From the NCBI GenBank assembly GCA_020353515.1, contig CP070695.1:4128221-4189812 (forward strand): 61,592 bases of DNA. Direction: 5' to 3'. This DNA comes from Candidatus Heimdallarchaeota archaeon (lineage in GTDB: Archaea > Asgardarchaeota > Heimdallarchaeia > Hodarchaeales > Hodarchaeaceae). The number at the start of each line of letters is the position of its first letter. Position 1 is the stretch's first letter. This document shows, piece by piece, positions 9,118-18,360 of the stretch. A program made the position numbers and the translations under genes. A model generated the notes under the pieces. The model did not search any database. It worked only from the letters and a program-made list of their open reading frames with translations, and was not told where the DNA came from.

Positions 9118-10842
9118 ATGATGATAGTAACTTTGCCATCACTCCCTTTAAAAGAATATCAAGAAGATCGTCAAGAGCGGGGAGTATATGATAAGCGTAA
9201 CATTATAAATGATTTAACTGGAAAAGAATGGTTATTTTCCACAAAAACGATTATTCCGAAATCTTTTTCCCGAATCTGGCCCTCAAGTATGAAGAGTAGG
9301 AATTACAATCCAATTCCAACAGAGTTAAGTAAAGAGCTTATTGAAACCTTTTCAAAACCAGGTGATACAATTTTAGATCCCTTTGCTGGAATTGGAAGTA
9401 CACTCTTTGGGAGTTATTTGGCTGATACGAATTCTACATCTGCTAAAAGGAAATGTATTGGCATTGAACAGAATGAATCGCTAATAGGGAAATACAGTCA
9501 ATTATTAACTTCATTAAAGATCCCAGACCAAGGAATGTTACTTGGTGATCCTATTCAGATCTTAACAAACATAAAAGACAATTCTGTTGATTTTATCCTC
9601 TCAGATATCCCCATTTGGGATGTTTCAGAACTGGAGGAAGAAGAATCTATTGCAATGATAGTTGAAGATTATCATAAATCCCCTCGGGATTGTATCCAAT
9701 ACTGGAGTTCCTCAGTGTCTAATATTCTCTCCATTGCAACTAAAACATTAAAAAAATCAAAATATCTCGTTGTTTCAATTCCAAATGAAATTTATAGGAA
9801 GGGATCTAGAAAAAAAGACTCCCCACGGGTGAATTTTGCCCTATCTACAATACTAGCTCATAAATTACAAAAATTGGGGTTAACTCTAAAAGCAGAGAGA
9901 ATTTGGTTCGAGTCAGACTCCCAGAAAAAGGAAGGAATTTTCAATAAATTAGATCGGCGGTTTTTAGTATTTCGAAAAGAACATGATCCTAAAAATCATA
10001 TTAATCGAAAAAATATCGATTCTTTGTTTTTTGAGGGAAATATACCAACAGGTGACACATATATAATACATAAGTCTTTTCCACCTTCCTTTGATCATAA
10101 GCTTCGAAGCGAACACGGAGGTATGAAACCTCCAGAGTTGGCTCAAATACTTATAGAAAGATACTCCAAGAACCAAGAAGAAGTTGTATTGGATCCATTT
10201 GCTGGAGTTGGGGGAACTTTATTAGGTGCAAGTTTATCTGACAGAAAGGCGATTGGGATAGACATTAATAAACGTTGGAAAACGATATACCAGCAAGTTT
10301 CTCAAAGTCATGGTCTTACACCTCAAGAATTTCTTATTGGAGACTCTCGACAGCAAGTTAGAGAAACTATTGAAGACGCTAGTATTGACTTAATTTTGAC
10401 AGATGTCCCTTATTGGGCAATGGATAAGCTTCAAAAAACTCGAGGTCGTTTTTCTAAAGCTGGAGAGAAATCACGTGGTAAATTACCTTCCCCTCTTCAT
10501 CATTTCGATCGTGCTTCCATTCTTACAATCGATGAATGGCTTATTCTCTTAAAAACTGTGTTTGGACATTGTTATCCTAAGCTTATTGATGGGAAATACT
10601 TAGTGGTTTTCATTGGCAATATGTATCGAACTATTGAAGAAAAGAGGAACGGTAAAGTTTCAAAAGTAGGTAAATTTTTACTCTTATCGTCAATGCTGGC
10701 GAGAGTGTTGTTGAATATTGGATATTCCTTCAATAGGGAAATTATCTGGTATTCTCCAGATAAGGCATTGCATGTGTTTGGGTACCCCTTTTCTTATATC
10801 CCCAGTATTGTTCATCAAAGCATTCTTGTTTTCACAAAATAA
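9118..10842 (+). CDS. Tandem SAM-dependent methyltransferase (N4/N6-type DNA or RNA methylase-like)
   Basis: 574 residues made of two related methyltransferase domains. Each has an AdoMet-binding motif I: DPFAGIGSTLFG near residue 88 and DPFAGVGGTLLGA near 360. Each also has a motif IV equivalent: SDIPIW near 162 and TDVPYW near 433. The canonical catalytic motif is DPPY/NPPY, so the first copy is degenerate and the second only near-canonical. Conserved 'PPELAQILIERYSK' before the second domain is typical of the COG0863/COG1041-like group. The target may be DNA, tRNA or rRNA; no restriction partner is nearby. One domain is probably structural or substrate-binding. Confidence 0.75.
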   Translation: MMIVTLPSLPLKEYQEDRQERGVYDKRNIINDLTGKEWLFSTKTIIPKSFSRIWPSSMKSRNYNPIPTELSKELIETFSKPGDTILDPFAGIGSTLFGSYLADTNSTSAKRKCIGIEQNESLIGKYSQLLTSLKIPDQGMLLGDPIQILTNIKDNSVDFILSDIPIWDVSELEEEESIAMIVEDYHKSPRDCIQYWSSSVSNILSIATKTLKKSKYLVVSIPNEIYRKGSRKKDSPRVNFALSTILAHKLQKLGLTLKAERIWFESDSQKKEGIFNKLDRRFLVFRKEHDPKNHINRKNIDSLFFEGNIPTGDTYIIHKSFPPSFDHKLRSEHGGMKPPELAQILIERYSKNQEEVVLDPFAGVGGTLLGASLSDRKAIGIDINKRWKTIYQQVSQSHGLTPQEFLIGDSRQQVRETIEDASIDLILTDVPYWAMDKLQKTRGRFSKAGEKSRGKLPSPLHHFDRASILTIDEWLILLKTVFGHCYPKLIDGKYLVVFIGNMYRTIEEKRNGKVSKVGKFLLLSSMLARVLLNIGYSFNREIIWYSPDKALHVFGYPFSYIPSIVHQSILVFTK

Positions 10843-10852
10843 TTATTTGACT

Positions 10853-12802
10853 TCAATTCTTTCTGCGATTACTAATAAGAAGAGTCATAGCTAAGATTGA
10901 TAAAACAAGAATAAATCCTGGAAATGGAACGCTACTAGTAGGGCCTGTGTTTTCACTAGAAGACGAAGAAAAACTAGATTGTTCTACTGAAAAGAGCTCA
11001 GAAAATCCGCAGCCGCTATGAGTGGAATTGAAGAAATAATATTTTATCTGATATGTTTGATTATCCTCTGAAAGACTTGATATATCAATGGATCCTGACA
11101 TCCAGTAGTTTACTTCAGAATTGAAAGTCAAATTACCATTTATTCCTGTTGAATCTCCTGAATCTGTCAAAATAGTATATGTGGCTCCATCAGCGTTTTG
11201 CCAGTAATGTTCATTCTGGTCAGAGACATTAACATCAGAAATTCTAAGATAGGGACCTTTCGTTGAGAACGATAATCTTCCAGTAGAAATGACTATACCC
11301 ATTGGATTAATCATAAACCAATAATCTTGTGTTGGGGCGGGGTCATCATTATTGTGATCTTGCTTACCAATTGGAGTATAGGAACTAATAGATAATACAA
11401 TTTCATCTGCAGAGATACCATTGGATTCTATTGAAAAGTTTCCGAAATTTTCAACAGAGATCTCGATAGGAATCACTACGGAGCCAAAAGGTTGAGTTGT
11501 GTCATTAGTTAGAATGGCTGTAACCATGAAGTTAGAGGAGGATTCCCCTTGAAATTCCAAGATAAAAGGCTGTCCCACACGTGAAGTGAACCTTAAGTAA
11601 TCTGTGCCCCAATAAGGAACAGAATTTTCAGTTCGGGGGAGAGCTGATGAAAAATAAGACTCTTCAACAGACATAGAAAGGGATATGTTGAAATATCCGT
11701 ATGTTCCGTTTGCAAAAGAAGTATCATCCAAAAAATTAGCTATGGTCCAGTTTCGAAATACTTCTTTGAATTCTACAAGATAACCTTCGTTCTCAAGAGC
11801 TCGTTCAACACTCAGTATACCATCCTCAGAGCGAGTCACTATATTCTGAATGATGGAAGATCCACCATAGTGCTCTGCAAGATAGAGGAAGAATGCAAAA
11901 GAAGCCCCATAATTAGCTAGTACTAAGCTTTCACTATCAGAATAATCCCAATACGTCAAGGATACATCTGGATGTGAACTAAATCGTGTTTTATAAGGAC
12001 TACTGCCACTAAAGGGGTTTCCCCCAATGATATATTCAGCAAACATAGATGCACCTTCATCTAACCAAATATTTTCATCATCATCATGTCCAAAGTGGAT
12101 CATGTGCTGAAATTCATGAGCTACGGTTTCAAAATCCCCTGCTGTCAAGTATGATAACCCTTCGTCGCCATCAATGCACAAAATTTCCGCTTCATTGCTA
12201 TATTGTTGATTTGGGTTAAGATCTTCGTTAAGATATTGGTTTAGAGGGTAGAAAAACCCTGCAACATACTGTCCTCCCCCTAATCCATCAATGATGTCAA
12301 AAACTAGGATAATTACCCTATCATTATCATCTATATCTGGAGGAGAGCCATAAAATTTATCGAGCGTGGGATAAATGACAGTTTCAAACGAGTGGTTCAT
12401 TTCTAAAAAGGTTGGATTGAGACTCGTGGATAGATCTGAATAAATCAAGGTATGCTGGCCAACTGCTCTTAATGTAACGTTGATTTTATAGTGCTCTAGA
12501 GGATTAGTTGAAACATCTGGAACCCAAAACTCCTTCCATTCTTCAAATTCCTGATTTTGAACCTGTTTAATTGGGGGAGCACTGTTTTGATTGAGGATTT
12601 CTCTACCATTTTCATTTACTTCTGAATGAACAGGAGTTTGTGAATTAATTTTCAAATTTTTTTGCGAGGAATTCTGATTAGTCCATTGGATGAGTTGAGA
12701 ATGAGTGCCTTCACTGTTAATAGACACTGAAGATAGTATCAACCATCCTGTTGTGAACATTATAGATAATAGAGCAAAAGAAAAAATCTTAGAATAGTAC
12801 AA
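10853..12802 (-). CDS. Secreted, membrane-anchored zinc metallopeptidase (HExxH, M30/M6-like)
   Basis: 649 residues. An N-terminal signal segment (about 5-25) directs export. The peptidase domain contains HEFQH (H229, E230, H233) as the zinc motif and WLDEGASMFAEY (E249 region) as the probable third ligand, like hyicolysin-type and gluzincin-type enzymes. The C-terminal half is beta-rich with many Asn-Thr/Ser sequons. The protein ends in a Ser-rich linker, the PFPGF motif, a hydrophobic helix and NRRKN, which is a PGF-CTERM-like archaeal surface sorting signal. Predicted role: extracellular protein degradation, anchored to the envelope. It is convergent with the methyltransferase, 10 bases apart. 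Confidence 0.8.
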   Translation of the reverse strand: MYYSKIFSFALLSIMFTTGWLILSSVSINSEGTHSQLIQWTNQNSSQKNLKINSQTPVHSEVNENGREILNQNSAPPIKQVQNQEFEEWKEFWVPDVSTNPLEHYKINVTLRAVGQHTLIYSDLSTSLNPTFLEMNHSFETVIYPTLDKFYGSPPDIDDNDRVIILVFDIIDGLGGGQYVAGFFYPLNQYLNEDLNPNQQYSNEAEILCIDGDEGLSYLTAGDFETVAHEFQHMIHFGHDDDENIWLDEGASMFAEYIIGGNPFSGSSPYKTRFSSHPDVSLTYWDYSDSESLVLANYGASFAFFLYLAEHYGGSSIIQNIVTRSEDGILSVERALENEGYLVEFKEVFRNWTIANFLDDTSFANGTYGYFNISLSMSVEESYFSSALPRTENSVPYWGTDYLRFTSRVGQPFILEFQGESSSNFMVTAILTNDTTQPFGSVVIPIEISVENFGNFSIESNGISADEIVLSISSYTPIGKQDHNNDDPAPTQDYWFMINPMGIVISTGRLSFSTKGPYLRISDVNVSDQNEHYWQNADGATYTILTDSGDSTGINGNLTFNSEVNYWMSGSIDISSLSEDNQTYQIKYYFFNSTHSGCGFSELFSVEQSSFSSSSSENTGPTSSVPFPGFILVLSILAMTLLISNRRKN

Positions 12803-12983
12803 GAGTTTTAATCACCATTGATGCGAGAACTTGAAGTATTTTCTCTGATATCTGTTTTTAATAGGATCCTAATGTGCCTATTCAAATTGATATCGAAATA
12901 AGAAGGTCATGGATAAAGTGATTGAAATTAGATTCTTTGGTATTTTAAGACATATTAAATGTTTAGAGAGCTAGAAACGGTTA

Positions 12984-13691
12984 TTACAAATATGAATCCG
13001 AAATGATATAGCCATCCTCCATTTTTATCAAACGCATACCTGTTTTTAACATTTCTTCGTCATGTGTTACGCATACAATTGTTTTCTTATGTGTTTTGTT
13101 AAGGGAGCTTAGTAATGACATGATTTCACTTCCTATTGCAGAGTCTAGATCTCCTGTAGGCTCATCAGCTAAAATAACGTCAGGATCGTTTGCTAATGAT
13201 CGGGCGATCCCTACTCTTTGTTTTTCTCCGCCTGAAAGTTCGTGTGGCTGGTGATGTTTTCGATTCTCTAAATTTACTAGTCTTAATAGTTCTAATGCAC
13301 GAGGTTCACGGTCAGCACGTTTGATTCCACTAATTAACATGGGTAATTCAACATTTTCTAGCGCGTTCAGGACAGGGTGGAGATTGAAAAATTGAAACAC
13401 AAATCCCAGTTTGTGACGGCGAAGTTGACATAATTCTCGATCACTGAGTGTTGATAATTCTTCTTGATCAATGTGGACTGTACCAGCGGAAGGCCGTTCA
13501 AGGCCAGCCATAACATTTATGAGAGTAGATTTGCCACTTCCAGAAGGCCCCATCACCATAATAAATTCTTCTCTAAAGATGGATAAGTTGATACTGTTAA
13601 GAGCATCAATGGTATGCCCTCCGAGAGTATATCTCTGATTCACGTTTTCTAGTTCAATAAATGGATCTCCTTTACTCACTTCCAATATCAC
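12984..13691 (-). CDS. ABC transporter ATPase, LolD/MacB type
   Basis: 235 residues. Walker A GPSGSGKST (about 49-57), signature LSGGEKQRVGIARSL, Walker B VILADEPTGDLDS and H-switch CVTHDEE place it in the MacB/LolD/FtsE class, which energises FtsX-fold permeases for export or mechanotransmission and does not import. Its start overlaps the end of the upstream ATPase gene by 20 bases, so the two are translationally coupled. With the large FtsX permease they form a three-gene minus-strand operon. The pairing with a non-identical ATPase suggests a heterodimeric ATPase, inferred from context. Confidence 0.9.
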   Translation of the reverse strand: MILEVSKGDPFIELENVNQRYTLGGHTIDALNSINLSIFREEFIMVMGPSGSGKSTLINVMAGLERPSAGTVHIDQEELSTLSDRELCQLRRHKLGFVFQFFNLHPVLNALENVELPMLISGIKRADREPRALELLRLVNLENRKHHQPHELSGGEKQRVGIARSLANDPDVILADEPTGDLDSAIGSEIMSLLSSLNKTHKKTIVCVTHDEEMLKTGMRLIKMEDGYIISDSYL

Positions 13692-14547
13692 CTCGTACTG
13701 GGATTAGTGTGGCAAACCCGTCTCGCATTTCAATCTGTATATGGTTCTTGATTCCAGCCTGACGACGAATTTCGTCTGTAAGACGTAAATTCCCGTGATC
13801 ATCAACATATATCACTTCTTCACGAACAGAGAGTGATTTTGTTGGATCGATTGCTCTATGTAATCCCACTATTCTGCCATCTAAAATACGCATAGCCTTA
13901 TTTGTCATGTTAGCAAATCTATAGTCATGGGTGACCACAATGAAGGTTTTTCCAAGACTTTTATTAAGAAGCTTAAAATAATCAATAATTTTGAACGTTG
14001 TCACACTGTCTAATTCTCCCGTTGGCTCATCAGCAAGTACAATATCTGGATCATTGGCAAGCGCTACTGCTATCCCCGCACGTTGAGCTTCTCCTCCAGA
14101 TAATTGAGGGGGTTTATGGCCAGTACGCCGTTCTAAACCCACATCTTCTAATAGTTGACGTGCTCTCTGTTTCTGTTCACTATAGGTCCATAGACCTGAA
14201 AGCTTCATTGGTAACATAACATTCTTTAAAGCAGTCAGGTTCCAGATTAAGTTTCGTTCTGGGAGTTGATATAAGAAACCAACTCGCTGACGCCGATACT
14301 GAGTCAGTTGCTTTGAATTCATTTTCGTAATGATATTGTCTCCCAGAATGATTTCTCCTGATGATGGACGGTCTACTCCTCCAATTAGATTTACCAAAGT
14401 GCTTTTCCCTGAACCACTGGGCCCAATGATCGCGATTAAATCTCCCTCATTAGCTGTGAGCTCGATTCCTCGCAACGCAGGAACTTGAATCTTGCTTTGT
14501 TCATCAACATATAATTTTATTAGATCTTGACATTCAAGAAAGGCCAT
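13672..14547 (-). CDS. ABC transporter ATPase, MacB type, with C-terminal AbrB-like domain
   Basis: 291 residues. Residues about 1-225 are a standard MacB-class ATPase: GPSGSGKSTLV Walker A, LSGGEAQRAG signature, DIVLADEPTGELDS Walker B and VVTHD switch. Residues about 243-285 (VDDHGNLRLTDEIRRQAGI, IEMRDGFATLIPV) read like a SpoVT/AbrB swapped-hairpin domain, normally a DNA-binding or dimerisation module of regulators and antitoxins. That fusion is unusual for a transporter ATPase. The gene starts 4 bases after the FtsX permease stop. The ATPase call is secure; the AbrB similarity is by eye only. Confidence 0.88.
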   Translation of the reverse strand: MAFLECQDLIKLYVDEQSKIQVPALRGIELTANEGDLIAIIGPSGSGKSTLVNLIGGVDRPSSGEIILGDNIITKMNSKQLTQYRRQRVGFLYQLPERNLIWNLTALKNVMLPMKLSGLWTYSEQKQRARQLLEDVGLERRTGHKPPQLSGGEAQRAGIAVALANDPDIVLADEPTGELDSVTTFKIIDYFKLLNKSLGKTFIVVTHDYRFANMTNKAMRILDGRIVGLHRAIDPTKSLSVREEVIYVDDHGNLRLTDEIRRQAGIKNHIQIEMRDGFATLIPVRGDIGSE

Positions 14548-14551
14548 TCAG

Positions 14552-17488
14552 TCATTCCACCTTTAAAATGCGGCTGATATCTTTTCGTGTGGCTAAATAA
14601 GCTGGTACTATTGTACCAATCCCAGCAGTAATACAGATTCCTGAAATTATCTGAACGAGTAATATTGGAGGATGAGTAACTACTAATGGTGGAATTGATT
14701 CTCCGATTTGCATTACTTGTAAAAACATTGTAACAAAGTAAACACCTGTAAAGTATCCAATAATCGAACCAAAAGCTAGGATTGTGGCAGCTTCAACCAG
14801 GAAAGATTGCGCTGTTTGGAATTGAGTCATACCAAGAGCTCGTTCGACGCCGATCTCTTTTCCACGTTCCACGTAGGTAAAGAAAGCAAACATAATTACT
14901 CCAATTACTGCCACTACAATACAAACGAGTAGATCAGAATTCAGGATTGAAAGTGAAAACCGCCATCCGAATCCTGCCTTATATTCCCTGTATTCGAGAG
15001 CGGGAGAGATAGGAGTTATCCCTGTAACATTCTGTATTATTTCCACGGTCATATCAATATTATTCAATGAGTCAATTTTTGCTTGATAAGCAGCCATGGG
15101 AGGATCTAAATAACCAGACTGATTCAATCGGTCAAACAATCCTAAGCTGCCAATTATCCAGAAATTATCAGCAGGATTATACCATTGATATGGATACATG
15201 GTAGGCCAATATTTGAATGTCCCACCAACTCGGAATGAAAGATGTTTAGACATTGTCTCGTTCTCAAAAACAAGTGAAATATTCCCCCCAATCTTTGGTT
15301 TTGAAATATGAGCTTCAAGATTTCTTTGATAGAGTATAATAGTTATATTATCTTTAATTTCATCCATGAGGTTACTTAAAGAGCTACTCAACTTGAAGCT
15401 AGGATCTATAAAAGCAGTTTTTGCATACGTGTTAGGGTCTACGAACAGAAATTCGTAACTTCGATAAAAAGATCGATAAGACCGATACCTTGTTGAATAA
15501 ACTCCAGAAATGCTAGTTAAGTGGGAGATATTGTGTCGAAGAGTTTTTAATATAGTGTTATTTAAGGAAGTACCTGCAGGAACAGCCAAGTCAGCCCCTA
15601 CTTCGTAATAACGTTTAAGATGTTCTGTTTCATCCAAGGAATGGATCAACGAGGAGGAAAGAATTGAAAAAGACAATGCTAGTGTAATAAGGAGTACAGC
15701 ACGATTTGCAGCTTGTTTATGACGTATAATATTCCGAATCGCAAACGCGTTAATACCTCCTTCAATTCGCCAAAGAAGTTCAGCCAACTTCTTCATGAGT
15801 AGAGGAAAAAACCGTGAAATGACCATTATGGTCCCGAAAAACATAAAGAACGGAGCTGGAATTCCTAGGATGGAGACTATCATATACAACAAGAAAGCTC
15901 CAGGCCCTAATACATCACCACCACCACGAATAAGAGTCATAAGAATTATCCATGTGGCGGTACCAATTGTGAACATCACAACATCGAGATAATATCTTTT
16001 CCAAAGCGGATTTCGGATTTCAGTTGGTTCTAAAGTTTCAGTAATTTCCTGGTGACTCATGCGAATAATATTTCGAAAGTTGAGGAGGAGAGCAAAGATC
16101 AGACCCCAAAATATTAGCCCTTGAATCATATTGACGGTAACACGAAGTGGGACTGGAAGGCCTAGAAATTCCAGATAATTACTAGAACGCATTACGACAT
16201 CTGCTAGGAGTGTACTAAGCAAAAATCCAAGAATAACTGCTAAAATTGTAGAAAGAAGCATTTCTCCAAGCAAAACCACAAAGATCTGAAACCATGAACC
16301 CCCTCGGGTTTTAATAATCCCTATTTGTTCTTGTTTCTGCCTTTTGATTAACCCAAACGAATAAACAACCAGATAAAGAGCAATACACAGAACAGGGAAG
16401 CTTAACAGTAATAAGATGATAAGAAATGAAAAAACGGTCATCTCATACTCCTGCATCAGACCTAGAAGGTAAGATTCAACCCACACATCATAAGCTACAC
16501 CATAGAATTGCCATTCTAAAGCACGTCGAAATGATTGTAATTTACTAATTTCACTATTCATATTAAATGCATCAAAATTAGACTTGTCAAGAATTATAGT
16601 GCCTTGAGTCTCTACGTAATAATACATATCATTAATTGGATCTAAAAGATCCTCAAAAATCTCTTCAAAGAATTGTGGTTGAGTTAATAATCCATGGTTC
16701 CACCACCAATTCCTCTTGAGGTATTTCCTTACCAATTTAGTACTATTATCAGGATCTTGGTTATAAGGATTAAAAGGTGTGTGTTCAATTATACCAACAA
16801 CCTTTACAGTTTTATTAGGTCCTCCATCATCCCATTTAGAGGTTAAGGTAATATTTAACTCTGTTCCTAATGTAACGTTTTCGAGGGCATCATATCTCTC
16901 TTGAGGCCAGTATCCCCTATCACGTATTGTCCGAATAAAAATAACTTCCGAGGAATTTAATGGGAAGCGGCCTTTCCCGGTATCATTTAAGATATGTCCG
17001 AGTGAGAGGTAGAATTCACTTGCTGAAGAAGTGCAAAAAGAGACACTTTCTTGAGACATTCCATTATTGTAATCCTCCTCTGTTTGGTTTACCCATATGA
17101 ACCCTTCAAGTCTGGTAGACCAATAATAGTCTAGAATATAATCAGAATAGTTTGCTTGATATATAGATTGGTTGATAAGTGTGTTATAGGATTCATAATC
17201 ATGGAGTTTGTCAGATCCCATCCCAGATTCTATATAGATACTAATATCATCATTATAATAGTCCTCTTCAAGCGATTTGACGACCACTTCCTCAAAAATT
17301 TCTTGGCGATAAGATTCAACCAGAACTCCGCTTTGAGAGATGACTGTCAAAGCAATGATGAGTCCAATCATTGTTGGTAAAATTAGTCGCCTATTCCCAA
17401 TAATTAGCTCATATGTCAGAAAGATGTAATTGGTTACTTTCGTAATTAACAATTTAATTGACATGAGACTCAAATTCCCACATAACAT
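14552..17488 (-). CDS. FtsX/MacB-like ABC permease with large extracytoplasmic domains
   Basis: 978 residues. A first membrane helix lies near residue 35, then a long external domain with many N-glycosylation sequons (to about 345). Next come three helices of a first FtsX core (about 350-465), further helices around 500-560, a second external domain (about 640-850) and a final FtsX core of three helices (about 860-975) containing ERGKEIGVERALGMT, the coupling motif of this family. Duplicated FtsX cores are typical of LolC/E- and MacB-like exporters. An in-frame ATG at 17464 is an alternative start. It is the first gene of the exporter operon. Cargo is unknown; lipids, lipoproteins or peptides are possible. 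Confidence 0.88.
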   Translation of the reverse strand: MLCGNLSLMSIKLLITKVTNYIFLTYELIIGNRRLILPTMIGLIIALTVISQSGVLVESYRQEIFEEVVVKSLEEDYYNDDISIYIESGMGSDKLHDYESYNTLINQSIYQANYSDYILDYYWSTRLEGFIWVNQTEEDYNNGMSQESVSFCTSSASEFYLSLGHILNDTGKGRFPLNSSEVIFIRTIRDRGYWPQERYDALENVTLGTELNITLTSKWDDGGPNKTVKVVGIIEHTPFNPYNQDPDNSTKLVRKYLKRNWWWNHGLLTQPQFFEEIFEDLLDPINDMYYYVETQGTIILDKSNFDAFNMNSEISKLQSFRRALEWQFYGVAYDVWVESYLLGLMQEYEMTVFSFLIILLLLSFPVLCIALYLVVYSFGLIKRQKQEQIGIIKTRGGSWFQIFVVLLGEMLLSTILAVILGFLLSTLLADVVMRSSNYLEFLGLPVPLRVTVNMIQGLIFWGLIFALLLNFRNIIRMSHQEITETLEPTEIRNPLWKRYYLDVVMFTIGTATWIILMTLIRGGGDVLGPGAFLLYMIVSILGIPAPFFMFFGTIMVISRFFPLLMKKLAELLWRIEGGINAFAIRNIIRHKQAANRAVLLITLALSFSILSSSLIHSLDETEHLKRYYEVGADLAVPAGTSLNNTILKTLRHNISHLTSISGVYSTRYRSYRSFYRSYEFLFVDPNTYAKTAFIDPSFKLSSSLSNLMDEIKDNITIILYQRNLEAHISKPKIGGNISLVFENETMSKHLSFRVGGTFKYWPTMYPYQWYNPADNFWIIGSLGLFDRLNQSGYLDPPMAAYQAKIDSLNNIDMTVEIIQNVTGITPISPALEYREYKAGFGWRFSLSILNSDLLVCIVVAVIGVIMFAFFTYVERGKEIGVERALGMTQFQTAQSFLVEAATILAFGSIIGYFTGVYFVTMFLQVMQIGESIPPLVVTHPPILLVQIISGICITAGIGTIVPAYLATRKDISRILKVE

Positions 17489-17796
17489 AGTTTAGAGATA
17501 ACGAACGATAATCACATCAGGGATCGTATAAACGATACCTAATATCAGATAGGTATATATTAAAGTGAAGATATCGGAAGAGAATTTCCCCTATACTCCA
17601 TTAGTAGGGACAAAGGGGAACAGATCGTTTTTTTACCTCCAAGTAATGTCCTTAAAGAAGTCATTTTTTCGAACAGCTAGAAAATTCTCGTTCTAATTTG
17701 TGAACACTGATAAAACTAAAAGATTTGTGGTACAATTTTACAACGAAAATATGTAATTGAAAGTTGTTTACCTATTGCAAGAACTCCATATATCCC
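17489..17796. other. Non-coding region with exporter promoter
   Basis: No convincing gene. On the minus strand a TATA-like tract (TTTAATATATA, plus 17554-17564) lies about 70 bases before the FtsX start. It is flanked by inverted repeats reported separately. The rest, towards 17796, is AT-rich without a recognised element and holds the 3' flank of the convergent-side membrane protein gene. Confidence 0.5.
17523..17556. promoter_or_regulatory. Inverted repeats next to the exporter TATA box (possible operator)
   Basis: Two interleaved palindromes: ATCGT-ATAA-ACGAT (17523-17536) and ATACCTA-8nt-TAGGTAT (17535-17556, perfect 7-base arms). The second overlaps the edge of the TATA-like tract that would drive the ABC exporter operon on the minus strand. 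A repressor or activator binding site is inferred from position only. Confidence 0.35.
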
Positions 17797-18342
17797 TTAA
17801 ATCAAGTAGAAAATCATTCCTAGGCCACAAAAAATTGTGCCTGACAATTGCATTATCCAAAACCATGCCAATTCAGGAGTTGGCTTTTCAGTTTTTGTTA
17901 TTAAATAATTTGATCCCCAGCTCTCGATTCGTTTCCCAATAGCTATTCTATGATCTGTAGTTACATAAAGAGCTGCTGTTCGCTCCCCCAAGAAAATACC
18001 CCCAATATAGATAGGTTCTAATCCTGAGAATAAATCTACTCCATAATGAATTGCTATTCCTGTTGTTAATAACCAAATTTCCGGATTGTTATAGAAAAGC
18101 AATCTTGGATCGTTAATTAAGATGAGTATCCATAACAAAATAACAATGAAATAATCGTGGGTTATCTTCCGGACCAAGTCAGATGGAATTTTTAGTCTTC
18201 GTAAGACCAATGAAGCAAAATCAGGCAGCTGACTGCTGATTAAAACAATTAAAATCCAAATCGGAGTAAGTTGAGCATTATGGAAGGCAAACCAAAAAAA
18301 TATGACTCCTAAAGTCCATTCAGTATGTTTTAATGCTTCCAT
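17797..18342 (-). CDS. YdjM-like membrane protein (metal-dependent hydrolase superfamily), paralogue 1
   Basis: 181 residues with about four to five membrane segments. Conserved polar positions resemble the YdjM/PF04307 inner membrane hydrolase-like family: LPDFASL near residue 39, THDYF near 63, and IHYGVDLFSG near 98 in place of the usual H-x3-D. It is a diverged sibling of the next gene upstream; both begin with a shared EWTLG segment and contain PD, H and H-D positions in the same order. The two genes are 18 bases apart on the same strand, so they are a tandem duplication. Function is not known for the family beyond suspected phospholipid or nucleotide hydrolysis. Confidence 0.65.
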   Translation of the reverse strand: MEALKHTEWTLGVIFFWFAFHNAQLTPIWILIVLISSQLPDFASLVLRRLKIPSDLVRKITHDYFIVILLWILILINDPRLLFYNNPEIWLLTTGIAIHYGVDLFSGLEPIYIGGIFLGERTAALYVTTDHRIAIGKRIESWGSNYLITKTEKPTPELAWFWIMQLSGTIFCGLGMIFYLI

Positions 18343-18360
18343 ATTTTTGTATCACTTCTT

